From the NCBI GenBank assembly GCA_946479185.1, contig CAMLFF010000199.1, positions 1-6,156 on the forward strand: DNA of 6,156 bases, given 5' to 3'. Below are positions 1 through 6,156 of this stretch, one piece after another. Made by a program: the position numbers and the translations under genes. The stretch's first letter is position 1, and each line of letters opens with the position of its first letter. The stretch is from an uncultured Sphingobium sp. (GTDB lineage Bacteria > Pseudomonadota > Alphaproteobacteria > Sphingomonadales > Sphingomonadaceae). The notes beneath the pieces are model-generated. The model was not told the origin of the DNA, did not search any database, and saw nothing but the letters and a program-made list of their open reading frames with translations.

Positions 1-1274
1 GTTTCGCCCGCTGGCGGCACGGTGCCATCACGCAGGCCGCGCTGGCGCGTCTCGCTCACATCGCCGCCAAACACGAGGCGGTGGGTGATTGATCCCGTGG
101 CGAAGTCGGCGCGCGCATCCGCCGAAAGGCCGATCACGCGGTTCTCGAAGATGTTCAGTCGCTCGCGGTCGGCCAGCGGCGTGCGGTCCTCATCGCTGAA
201 TTGCCGGTCCTGCCCATCCTGCCAATAGGCCGCGATGCGCGCGGCATCGATCACGCCATCGCCTTCCCACGTCCAGTCGAGCGTCGCGCGCTTGCGCTCG
301 CTCTTGTCACGCGCCTGAAACAGCTTGATCGTCGGGCTGAGCGCGGAGAGACCATTGGTGAACAGATAGGTATCGAGATATTCGCCCGTCATCCGCAGCT
401 TGTGGCCAGTCCCGGGCTCATAAACGAGGCGGCCCAGCACTGCGTTGGAATGACCATCCTGTGGATTGGCCATTGAGCGGAACCTGCCCGTGCCGCCAAC
501 ATCGCCCTGCGTTTCCAGCTCCTTATGATCGCGCCTTGTATAAGCCGCCATGGCCGACCAGTCGCCGCTACGGCCAGCGATGATCGCCGTCTGCGCAAAC
601 TCCTCGTCCGCGCTGCTATAGGCGGTGCGCAGCAGGCCACCCACGGACTTGCCCTCGGTGATGAAGTCCGCCGGATCCGCCGTTGTGAAGCTCACTGCGC
701 CCGCAAGGCCATCGCTGCCATAAAGCGCTGAGGATGGCCCGCGCAAAATCTCGACCGATTTGATGAGGCCAAGGTCCACATAGTCGCCGCGACCTGCCGC
801 TTGCGCGCCAAAGCTGAACCCATCGGGCACGCGCACGCCATCCACCTGAATGAGCACGCGATTGCCGCCAATGCCGCGAATGTTGAAGCTGTCGTTGCCC
901 GCGCGGCCCATCGCGCTGCCTGCGGCGGAGAAGCGCGCAGGCTGGCGCTGCACGCTCACGCCGGGCTCGAACCGCACGAGATCGCGAATGTCCGTCACCA
1001 GCTCGTCGGCCATCTGCTCATCGGTGATAAGCGAGACGGTGAGGGGAACATCCTCCAGCCGGGTGGGCGTGCGCGTGGCCGTCACCACGATGCGGTTCAT
1101 CCGGTCGAGTAGATAGAAGCCGTCATTATCCTGCGCCTGCGCCGGGGCACCAGCGGTTACACCCGCAAGCGCAATGGCGAGCGCCATCACCCCAGTGTGA
1201 CGAGATTTCAGCACGCGTGCATAGGTCCGGCGCGCGGCCTTGGTTGGCGCCGCGCCGTTAAGTGGCAATGTCAC
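1..1274 (-). CDS. TonB-dependent outer-membrane receptor, heme/hemoglobin (transferrin/lactoferrin) family, N-terminal part
   Basis: This is an outer-membrane gated porin that takes up an iron source, probably heme or a heme protein, using TonB-ExbBD energy. The visible 424 residues begin with a signal peptide: basic stretch about 12-26 (AARRTYARVLKSRH), hydrophobic core about 28-43, likely cleavage after APAQA near residue 47. A TonB-box-like IVVTATR follows at 62-68, then the plug domain, about 74-199. It carries the family hallmarks IRGIGGNRVLIQVDGVRV (132-149) and EILRGPSSALYGSDGLAGAV (175-194). Barrel strands follow, including FSDEDRTPLADRERLNIFENRV (359-380), a pattern typical of heme/hemoglobin receptors. 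I chose the GTG start at 1274 because GGGGA lies 6 nt upstream and the full signal peptide follows. The C-terminal barrel, and any FRAP/NPNL heme-binding loop, is beyond the left edge, so the substrate is inferred. A Fur-box match upstream suggests iron repression. Confidence 0.85.
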   Translation of the reverse strand, partial: MTLPLNGAAPTKAARRTYARVLKSRHTGVMALAIALAGVTAGAPAQAQDNDGFYLLDRMNRIVVTATRTPTRLEDVPLTVSLITDEQMADELVTDIRDLVRFEPGVSVQRQPARFSAAGSAMGRAGNDSFNIRGIGGNRVLIQVDGVRVPDGFSFGAQAAGRGDYVDLGLIKSVEILRGPSSALYGSDGLAGAVSFTTADPADFITEGKSVGGLLRTAYSSADEEFAQTAIIAGRSGDWSAMAAYTRRDHKELETQGDVGGTGRFRSMANPQDGHSNAVLGRLVYEPGTGHKLRMTGEYLDTYLFTNGLSALSPTIKLFQARDKSERKRATLDWTWEGDGVIDAARIAAYWQDGQDRQFSDEDRTPLADRERLNIFENRVIGLSADARADFATGSITHRLVFGGDVSETRQRGLRDGTVPPAGE

Positions 1275-1294
1275 AATATGTCCCCGTTAGATAT

Positions 1295-1313
1295 GCAAAT
1301 GATTCGCATTACC
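1295..1313 (-). promoter_or_regulatory. Candidate Fur box for the TonB-dependent receptor
   Basis: Read on the minus strand, GGTAATGCGAATCATTTGC matches the classical 19-bp Fur consensus GATAATGATAATCATTATC at 14 of 19 positions. Within it and 2 bp beyond lies a near-palindrome, ATGCGAAT-C-ATTTGCAT (1293-1309), with one arm mismatch. The site is about 20 bp upstream of the GTG start, where a bound repressor would block transcription. Fur control is the expected logic for an iron or heme receptor. Binding by Fur rather than another Fur-family regulator such as Irr is inferred. Confidence 0.7.
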
Positions 1314-1342
1314 GTTAATCACAGAGCGCGGGTCGGGGTCAA
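1314..1342 (-). promoter_or_regulatory. Candidate sigma-70 promoter of the receptor gene
   Basis: On the minus strand TTGACC (1337-1342) is followed after 17 nt by ATTAAC (1314-1319). The -35 element is good; the -10 element is weak. The Fur-box match directly abuts the -10 on its downstream side, a consistent arrangement for iron repression. No transcription start can be seen from sequence alone. Confidence 0.4.
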
Positions 1343-1395
1343 GGCGGTTTGGCAATTCCCGGGGAGATTTCCGCTAACGCTCTGCAATCACGAAA

Positions 1396-1401
1396 TATAA
1401 A
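1396..1401 (+). promoter_or_regulatory. Possible -10 element for the aminotransferase gene
   Basis: TATAAA, inside a short AT-rich run (AAATATAAATG), is the best -10-like hexamer on the plus strand upstream of the aminotransferase. The best-placed -35, CTAACG at 1374-1379 with a 16-nt spacer, is poor. If used, the transcript would start near 1408 and carry a leader of about 135 nt containing the palindrome at 1425-1438 and the hairpin at 1512-1529. Confidence 0.3.
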
Positions 1402-1424
1402 TGTGGCGGCAATCCAGGCTTCGT

Positions 1425-1438
1425 CGGTTGATCAACCG
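1425..1438. promoter_or_regulatory. Perfect 14-bp palindrome, candidate operator
   Basis: CGGTTGATCAACCG is a perfect inverted repeat of two 7-bp half-sites with no spacer, about 105 bp upstream of the aminotransferase ATG. The size and symmetry fit the binding site of a dimeric repressor or activator. I cannot assign a regulator family: it is not an FNR site, because the TTGAT/ATCAA halves overlap rather than being separated by 4 bp. It lies just downstream of the best -10-like hexamer. Confidence 0.4.
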
Positions 1439-1511
1439 GAGTCGCTGGCACTCAACTTCTTAGCAAGCTATGGGCGACGCGACGGCCCATTTCAGTGGGC
1501 GAAGCATCATC

Positions 1512-1529
1512 TGTCGGGATTGTCCGACA
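1512..1529 (+). promoter_or_regulatory. Small hairpin directly upstream of a ribosome binding site
   Basis: TGTCGG (1512-1517) and CCGACA (1524-1529) form a 6-bp stem with a 6-nt loop. The stem ends one base before the AAGGAG ribosome binding site of the aminotransferase. It could affect access to the ribosome binding site or mRNA stability. It does not include the Shine-Dalgarno bases, so it is not by itself a sequestering structure. Confidence 0.3.
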
Positions 1530-1542
1530 AAGGAGAAGATAC

Positions 1543-2673
1543 ATGCCCGCCCTTCGCCCCGATATCGATCCTGATGGCCTGCTCGAATATTCGGTTGTCT
1601 TCACTGATCGCTCGCTCAACCATATGAGCCAGGCGTTCCAGGGCGTGATGCGCGATATCCACGCAACGCTTTGCGAGGTTTACAATGCCGAGCGGGCTGT
1701 CATCGTGCCCGGTGGCGGCACTTATGGCATGGAGGCTGTGGCGCGGCAGTTTGCGACCGGTCAGAATGTCATGGTCATCCGCAACGGCTTCTTCTCCTAC
1801 CGCTGGACGCAGATTTTCGAGGCAGGGTCCATTCCTGCCTCCGAAACCGTGATGAAGGCCCGGCGCATCGGCAATGGCGGATCGGACGCGCCCTTCGCGC
1901 CTGCGCCGATTGATGAAGTGGTCGCCGCCATCCGCGCGGAAAAGCCCGCCGTCGTCTTCGCACCGCACGTCGAGACAGCCTCGGGCATGATCCTGCCGGA
2001 CGATTATATCCGCGCCGTCTCGGATGCCGTGCATGAGGTCGGCGGACTGTTCGTGCTGGATTGCATCGCCTCGGGCTGCATCTGGGTCGACATGGTCGCA
2101 ACCGGCGTGGATGTGCTGATCTCCGCCCCGCAAAAGGGCTGGTCAGCCCCGCCAAGCGCCGGTCTGGTGATGATGAACGCCAAGGCGCTGGAGCGCTGCC
2201 GCGAGACAAAATCCACCAGCTTTGCGGTCGATCTTGCCAAGTGGAACAGCATCATGGAGGCCTATCTGAACGGCGGCCATGCCTATCACGCCACCATGCC
2301 GACAGATGCGCTGCGGGTGTTTCACAAGGCGATGATGGAAACCAAGCAGATCGGCTTTGAGGTGCTGCGCGATGCGCAATGGGAGCAGGGCAACGCCGTG
2401 CGTGCAATGCTGGCTGAGCGTGGCGTGAAGTCCGTCGCTGCCGATGGCTTTGCCGCGCCGGGCGTGGTGGTGGTGTTTACCGAAGATGCGCAGATGCAGA
2501 CGGGCAAGCCCTTCGCGGAACTAGGCCTGCAAGTGGCGGGTGGCGTGCCCTTGATGGTCGATGAAGGGCCGGACTATCGCAGCTTCCGCATCGGCCTGTT
2601 TGGGCTGGATAAGCTGAAGGATGTGCCTGCGAGTTTGAAGCGGTTGGAGAAGGCGTTCGATACGCTGTTCTAA
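1543..2673 (+). CDS. Class V PLP-dependent aminotransferase, alanine-glyoxylate/serine-pyruvate type
   Basis: This 376-residue cytosolic fold-type I enzyme uses pyridoxal phosphate to move an amino group between a small amino acid and a 2-oxo acid. The pieces appear in the expected order. NAERAVIVPGGGTYGMEAVA (48-67) is the glycine-rich PLP-phosphate loop. HVETASGMI is at 142-150. VLDCIASG (171-178) contains Asp173, which should contact the pyridine nitrogen. SAPQKGWSAPPSAGLV (194-209) contains Lys198, the expected Schiff-base lysine. SFRIGLFG (347-354) contains Arg349, the likely substrate-carboxylate arginine. Length is normal for the family. The ATG at 1543 is chosen over an in-frame GTG at 1495 because AGGAG (1531-1535) sits 7 nt upstream. 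The loop reads PGGGT instead of the more usual SGSGT, and substrate preference cannot be read from sequence. It stands alone, divergent from the receptor and convergent with the ABC operon. Confidence 0.9.
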   Translation: MPALRPDIDPDGLLEYSVVFTDRSLNHMSQAFQGVMRDIHATLCEVYNAERAVIVPGGGTYGMEAVARQFATGQNVMVIRNGFFSYRWTQIFEAGSIPASETVMKARRIGNGGSDAPFAPAPIDEVVAAIRAEKPAVVFAPHVETASGMILPDDYIRAVSDAVHEVGGLFVLDCIASGCIWVDMVATGVDVLISAPQKGWSAPPSAGLVMMNAKALERCRETKSTSFAVDLAKWNSIMEAYLNGGHAYHATMPTDALRVFHKAMMETKQIGFEVLRDAQWEQGNAVRAMLAERGVKSVAADGFAAPGVVVVFTEDAQMQTGKPFAELGLQVAGGVPLMVDEGPDYRSFRIGLFGLDKLKDVPASLKRLEKAFDTLF

Positions 2674-2687
2674 GCGCGGCCCTGAAG

Positions 2688-2711
2688 CCCTCTCCCGCAA
2701 GCGGGAGAGGG
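2688..2711. repeat. GC-rich perfect hairpin repeat (CCCTCTCCCGC type)
   Basis: CCCTCTCCCGC (2688-2698) and GCGGGAGAGGG (2701-2711) are perfect inverted copies separated by AA. This gives a very stable 11-bp stem, 14 bp after the aminotransferase stop. The right flank GTGGGTGAGG continues the form of a dispersed intergenic repeat that I recall from many proteobacterial genomes. It may act as a 3' mRNA-stabilising structure. It is not a canonical intrinsic terminator, because no T-run follows on either strand. Confidence 0.7.
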
Positions 2712-2756
2712 GTGGGTGAGGCGCTTGCCGGAGCGTCGGGCCAGTCTCCACATCCT

Positions 2757-2888
2757 GTATCCTCGCGAATGCGGGGATCCAGTCAAACGAGCGGCTGAGC
2801 ACCAAGATTGGGGCTCACGGACCTTCGCATCTGACCGTTGGCGCCAAACTGAACCGTAGCGACTGGATCCCCGCATTCGCGAGGATAC
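2757..2888. repeat. REPIN-like or MITE-like inverted-repeat element
   Basis: Two perfect 28-bp inverted arms (2757-2784 and 2861-2888) enclose 76 bp. Pairing continues outward as a T/G mismatch and then one C-G pair. Each arm is itself an imperfect hairpin: in the left arm ATCCTCGC (2759-2766) faces GCGGGGAT (2771-2778) across a GAAT loop, with one G-T wobble. Two REP-type hairpins in opposite orientation is the definition of a REPIN, mobilised in trans by a RAYT (REP-associated) transposase. No transposase gene and no clear target-site duplication are visible. The core has a further nested hairpin, TGAGC (2796-2800) with GCTCA (2813-2817). A T5 run at 2893-2897 follows on the plus strand, so the folded element could also end transcription of the aminotransferase. 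Confidence 0.75.
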
Positions 2889-2921
2889 GGCGTTTTTGTG
2901 AACGCTCCGAGCTAAATGCGC

Positions 2922-5441
2922 CTAAAGCTCCCGCAGTGCCCTTGATGGCCGCAGCGACATGAGCGGGATCGATCCTGCAAGCCCAATCCCGAGCGTGAGT
3001 AGCGCGCCGCCTGCCAGCGTTGCGATTACCACGCCCCAGTCGGGCGCCCAGCCAAAGTCGAAGACCTGCACGATCACATACCAGGCCGCACCCATGCCAA
3101 GCGCCAGCGAAACCAGCGCCAATGTTGCCGCCAGCAGCGCATATTCCATCACCTGCGTGCCCAATATCTGCAGCCGCGTTGCGCCGAGCGTCTTGAGAAT
3201 CACGCTATCATAGCTTCGCGCCTGTCGTGACGCCGCAATGGCCCCGATCAGCACCGCAATGCCTGCAAGGATCGCGATGCTCGCTGCCGCCACGATCGCG
3301 CTCGACATCTGCTCCAACAGGCCGCTCACCTGCTCGATCACTTCACTCACCGCAATCACCGATGCGCCGGGGAAGGCCGCGAGCAAGGCGCGCGTCACCC
3401 CCGGTCCATATTGCGGCGCCATCGTGATTGTCGCGGTCAGGCTATGTGGCGCGCTGGCCAGAGCGGTGGGTGAGAAGACCATCACATAGTTGAAGCCCAT
3501 GCTGTCCCAATTCACGGTGCGCAGGGATGCTATGCGCGCCTCAATCTCGCGGCCCAGCACGCTCACGATCATTGTGTCGCCAAGCTTGAGGCCGAGCGTT
3601 TTTGCCGCTTCCGCATCGAGCGAAATAAGCGGCGGCCCGGCATAATCGCGTGGCCACCACTGCCCGGCGACGAGATCGCTCCCCTCCGGCAGGGTCACGC
3701 TATAGGTCACGCCGCGCTCGCCGCGCAGGAACCAGGCGCCCTCGGGCAGTGTCTCCAGATCGGCCACCCGCTGCCCGGCATAGGCTATGATGCGCCCGCG
3801 CAGGGCAGGCACGACATTGAGTTGCGCATCAGGGGCTTGCTCGGTCACGATGGACCGGAAGCGCGCTTCCTGTGCGGAGGGGATATCCAGCACGAACTGG
3901 TTGGGCGCCTTCTTCGGAACCGTGCGGTCGATCTCGGCGGTGAGGCTCGTCTGCACGCCCGCCAGCGTCACGAACAAGGTGAGCGCCAGCCCCAGCGCCA
4001 CCACCAGCGCGGATGTCTGCGCGCCGGGGCGATAAAGATTGGCGATGGCGAGGCGCCACAAAGGCTGCCTCGGGCGCGGCACACGCGCCGCGACTTTGCT
4101 GATGATCCAGCCAAGGCCGAGCAGCAGCAGCAGCACTGCCGCTGTCGCGCCCAGCACCGCAGCGGAGAAGAGCGGCTCGCGCGCTGTGCCGAGCGCGATG
4201 GCGATGAGCAGCGCCGCTGCGACGACGACGCCGATCAGGCTGCGCCGGTCGAGCAAATTACGCGGCTCCACCAGCGCCCGCAGGATGGCGGCAACCGGTA
4301 AGGTCCGCGCCCGTGCCAGCGGCGGCAGGGTGAAGATGAAGGCGATCAAAAGCCCGTAAGCGGCACTGGTCAGCAGGGGCAGGGGATGCAGCTGAAAGCC
4401 GGGTCGCACCGGCAGTACATCGCCCAACAGCGCCACAATGCCCGGCGGCAAGAGCGCGCCCACAATCAGCCCGCAGGCAATCGCAAAGGCCGCAATCGTG
4501 CCGATCTGCATCAGGTAGATGCGCTCGATATCCGCCGATGTTCCGCCAAGCACCTTGAAGGTCGCGATGCTGCCGCGCTTGAGCGCGAGATAGGAGGAGA
4601 CGCCATTGCTGACGCCAATGCCCGCAATCACCAGAGCGGTGAGGCCGATGAGCGAGAGGAATTGCCCCATCCGCTCGAAGAAGCGATTGGTCCCCGGGGC
4701 AGCGCGGTCTCGGTCCTTGAGCGACCAGCCAGCCTCGGCATACTGCTTGTCCAGTCGCTCGCGCAGCGCCGTAACGTCTGTGCCCGGCGCGATGCGCAGG
4801 CGATATTTGCTCTCATAGAGGCTGCCCGGCTGGATCAGCCCGGTACGCGCCATACCCTCAAGCGACACAATGCCGACCGGGCCAAGCGTGAAGCCTTCGC
4901 CTACCCGGTCCGGCTCATCGGCAATGATATCGGCGATGGTGAAGGTCGCGGTGCCATAGCGCAGGCTGTCGCCAGTCTTGAGGAGCAGCCGCTCGGCCAA
5001 CGCATCACCAATCACGATCTCATCGGGCGCGAGAGGGCGATAGGCCCCATTGCGCAGCGTAAGTGCGCCATAAAGTGGGTAAGCGTTATCGACGGCCTTG
5101 AGCTCGGTCAGCACGGCGCTTGGCCCATCCGTGCGGGTCGTCACGGCATTGGCCATCGCCCGCAAGCGGATCGTCTCGCTCAGCGTGCCCATCTGGCGCA
5201 GGGTCTGCTTTTCCTGCGGATTGGCCTCACGCTGCATCATGGCAACCTCGATATCGCCACCAAGGAGCGACTGACCCCGTACGCTTAGCTCGTCAGTGAT
5301 AGCGGCGGTCAGGCTGCCAATCGCCGCCAGTGTCGCCACGCCCAAGAATAGGCAGATGAACAGCAGCCGCAAGCCCCGCAGGCCCGCATTCAGGTCGCGC
5401 CGAGCTATCGACCAGCTCGCCCGCAGGCTCAGCGCATTCAT
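2922..5441 (-). CDS. ABC transporter permease with two FtsX domains, YbbP-like
   Basis: This 839-residue inner-membrane protein is the membrane half of an ABC exporter or lipid-handling machine. A single N-terminal helix (about 25-47) is followed by SVRGQSLLGGDIEV (53-66), typical of YbbP-like proteins, and a periplasmic domain. Further membrane spans lie near 261-283, 312-335, 355-378, 401-418, 423-448 and 475-495. A second large periplasmic domain (about 500-710) precedes spans near 713-737, 764-788 and 803-825, about ten in all. Each half has a cytoplasmic coupling segment, ALKRGSIATFKVLGG (286-300) and SYDSVILKTLGATRLQIL (743-760), where the ATPase should dock. Two FtsX units in one chain, and about 800 residues, separate it from LolC/LolE and MacB, which have four spans. 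Its ATG overlaps the ATPase stop (ATGA, 5438-5441), implying translational coupling; GGAG lies 11 nt upstream. Substrate unknown; in E. coli the homologue is tied to the TesA esterase. Confidence 0.88.
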   Translation of the reverse strand: MNALSLRASWSIARRDLNAGLRGLRLLFICLFLGVATLAAIGSLTAAITDELSVRGQSLLGGDIEVAMMQREANPQEKQTLRQMGTLSETIRLRAMANAVTTRTDGPSAVLTELKAVDNAYPLYGALTLRNGAYRPLAPDEIVIGDALAERLLLKTGDSLRYGTATFTIADIIADEPDRVGEGFTLGPVGIVSLEGMARTGLIQPGSLYESKYRLRIAPGTDVTALRERLDKQYAEAGWSLKDRDRAAPGTNRFFERMGQFLSLIGLTALVIAGIGVSNGVSSYLALKRGSIATFKVLGGTSADIERIYLMQIGTIAAFAIACGLIVGALLPPGIVALLGDVLPVRPGFQLHPLPLLTSAAYGLLIAFIFTLPPLARARTLPVAAILRALVEPRNLLDRRSLIGVVVAAALLIAIALGTAREPLFSAAVLGATAAVLLLLLGLGWIISKVAARVPRPRQPLWRLAIANLYRPGAQTSALVVALGLALTLFVTLAGVQTSLTAEIDRTVPKKAPNQFVLDIPSAQEARFRSIVTEQAPDAQLNVVPALRGRIIAYAGQRVADLETLPEGAWFLRGERGVTYSVTLPEGSDLVAGQWWPRDYAGPPLISLDAEAAKTLGLKLGDTMIVSVLGREIEARIASLRTVNWDSMGFNYVMVFSPTALASAPHSLTATITMAPQYGPGVTRALLAAFPGASVIAVSEVIEQVSGLLEQMSSAIVAAASIAILAGIAVLIGAIAASRQARSYDSVILKTLGATRLQILGTQVMEYALLAATLALVSLALGMGAAWYVIVQVFDFGWAPDWGVVIATLAGGALLTLGIGLAGSIPLMSLRPSRALREL
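4121..4135. repeat. Short (GCA)5 trinucleotide run inside the permease gene
   Basis: Five tandem GCA units on the plus strand give CTG leucine codons on the coding strand, within the LLLLLLG stretch of the permease membrane span near residues 436-443. It is a minor simple repeat in a hydrophobic helix. Changes in unit number would stay in frame, so it is not a phase-variation switch. Confidence 0.6.
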
Positions 5442-6139
5442 GCGTCGGTACGCTCCACGATCAGTCCATCGCGCATCTCCACGGTGCGGTCGCAGCGCTC
5501 GGCGAGCGCGGGGTCATGCGTGATGATCACCAATGTCGCGCCGCTCGCGCGCTGGCGGGTGAAGAGCAGATCGATGATTGCCGCGCCGGTATGCCCATCG
5601 AGATTGCCGGTCGGTTCGTCCGCAAAGATGATGTCCGGCCCCGGCGCCACGGCACGCGCAATCGCCACGCGCTGCTGTTCGCCGCCGGAAAGCTGGGCTG
5701 GATAATGGTCGAGCCGATGGCCAAGACCGACAGCGGTCAACTCCTCGCCAGCGCGCGCAAAGGCATCATCCCGTCGCGCCAGCTCCAGCGGCACGGCCAC
5801 ATTCTCCACTGCGGTCATCGTCGGTAACAAGTGGAAGGCCTGCAACACGATGCCGATGCGCCCGCGCCGCGCACGGGCCAGCGCATCCTCATTCAAGGTG
5901 CTGAAATCGATGCCATCCACTTCCACTGATCCCTCGCTGGCCTGCTCAAGGCCGGAGAGGATTGCCATCAGCGATGACTTGCCCGATCCCGATGCACCAA
6001 GGATCGCGAGGCTTTCTCCCCGCGCCACATCCAGGTCCACGCCCTTCAAAATGTCGACCCGCGCCTCGCCCGTGCCAAGCGAGAGGGTGACATTGCGGGC
6101 GCGGATAGCAATATGGGGGGCACTGGTTGGTGCATGCAT
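5438..6139 (-). CDS. ABC transporter ATP-binding protein, YbbA/LolD-like
   Basis: This 233-residue cytoplasmic ATPase drives the adjacent FtsX-type permease. All nucleotide-binding motifs are intact: Walker A GASGSGKSS (48-56), Q-loop Gln100 in IVLQAFHLLPTMTAVENV, signature LSGGEQQRVAIARA (150-163), Walker B IIFADEP (170-176) with Glu175 as the catalytic base, D-loop NLD (179-181), and H-loop His208 in IITHD. The family (MacB/LolD/YbbA subgroup) typically runs to 220-235 residues, so the protein is complete. The ATG at 6139 is the only plausible start visible. The ribosome binding site is weak, an AAGG about 10 nt upstream. It is the first gene of a two-gene operon with the permease. The fused two-domain permease partner favours YbbA over LolD. 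Transport direction and substrate are not visible. Confidence 0.92.
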   Translation of the reverse strand: MHAPTSAPHIAIRARNVTLSLGTGEARVDILKGVDLDVARGESLAILGASGSGKSSLMAILSGLEQASEGSVEVDGIDFSTLNEDALARARRGRIGIVLQAFHLLPTMTAVENVAVPLELARRDDAFARAGEELTAVGLGHRLDHYPAQLSGGEQQRVAIARAVAPGPDIIFADEPTGNLDGHTGAAIIDLLFTRQRASGATLVIITHDPALAERCDRTVEMRDGLIVERTDA

Positions 6140-6156
6140 CTGGAAAGGGCCTTACG

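Noticed and set aside
801..1112. Plus-strand frames of 88-103 codons opposite the receptor
   Set aside because: They are the complement of the receptor plug-domain coding sequence, which has unmistakable TonB-receptor motifs.
1428..1435. TTGATCAA read as an FNR/CRP-type site
   Set aside because: FNR sites need TTGAT and ATCAA separated by four bases. Here the halves overlap, so the spacing is wrong.
1349..1627. Small plus-strand frame across the divergent promoter region
   Set aside because: It starts with TTG without a ribosome binding site and runs out of frame into the aminotransferase, whose own start is well supported.
1507..2133. 208-codon open frame on the minus strand
   Set aside because: Antisense to the aminotransferase, with no recognisable domain and no convincing ribosome binding site.
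2893..2897. T5 run as a standard intrinsic terminator
   Set aside because: The run is separated from the nearest local hairpin by several bases and the enclosing long stem has a 76-nt loop. I note possible terminator activity with the repeat element but do not call a separate terminator.
4386..5288. 300-codon open frame on the plus strand
   Set aside because: It lies wholly antisense to the permease gene, whose protein has clear family motifs and membrane spans. The frame is a by-product of high-GC codon use and its translation resembles no protein family I know.

Overview
The window reads as chromosomal DNA from a high-GC Gram-negative bacterium, most likely an alphaproteobacterium of the Sphingomonadales type. 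This is an inference from a long-signal-peptide TonB-dependent receptor, high-GC codon use, and the style of the intergenic REP-like repeats. No rRNA or other taxonomic marker is present.

Layout, left to right. (1) Positions 1-1274, minus strand: the N-terminal 424 residues of a TonB-dependent outer-membrane receptor of the heme/hemoglobin-transferrin-lactoferrin group, cut off by the left edge. (2) Positions 1275-1542: a divergent promoter region. It holds a good Fur-box match just upstream of the receptor start, and, facing the other way, a perfect 14-bp palindrome and a small hairpin next to the ribosome binding site of the next gene. (3) Positions 1543-2673, plus strand: a complete class V PLP-dependent aminotransferase of the alanine-glyoxylate/serine-pyruvate type. 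(4) Positions 2674-2921: a gap between convergent genes, filled with repeats: a compact GC-rich hairpin and a pair of perfect 28-bp inverted arms 76 bp apart (REPIN-like or MITE-like). (5) Positions 2922-6139, minus strand: a two-gene ABC exporter operon, an ATPase followed by a large FtsX-type permease, overlapping by 4 bp and matching the YbbA/YbbP arrangement.

The genes fall into three functional units. The receptor is an iron/heme acquisition gene with a visible iron-responsive site. The aminotransferase is a monocistronic metabolic gene with its own candidate operator. The ABC pair is a self-contained inner-membrane system whose usual partner, a TesA-like esterase, could lie just past the right edge. 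I see no phage, CRISPR, toxin-antitoxin or defence genes and no tRNA or rRNA. Nothing here amounts to a clearly new system; the most interesting parts are the two intergenic regions.
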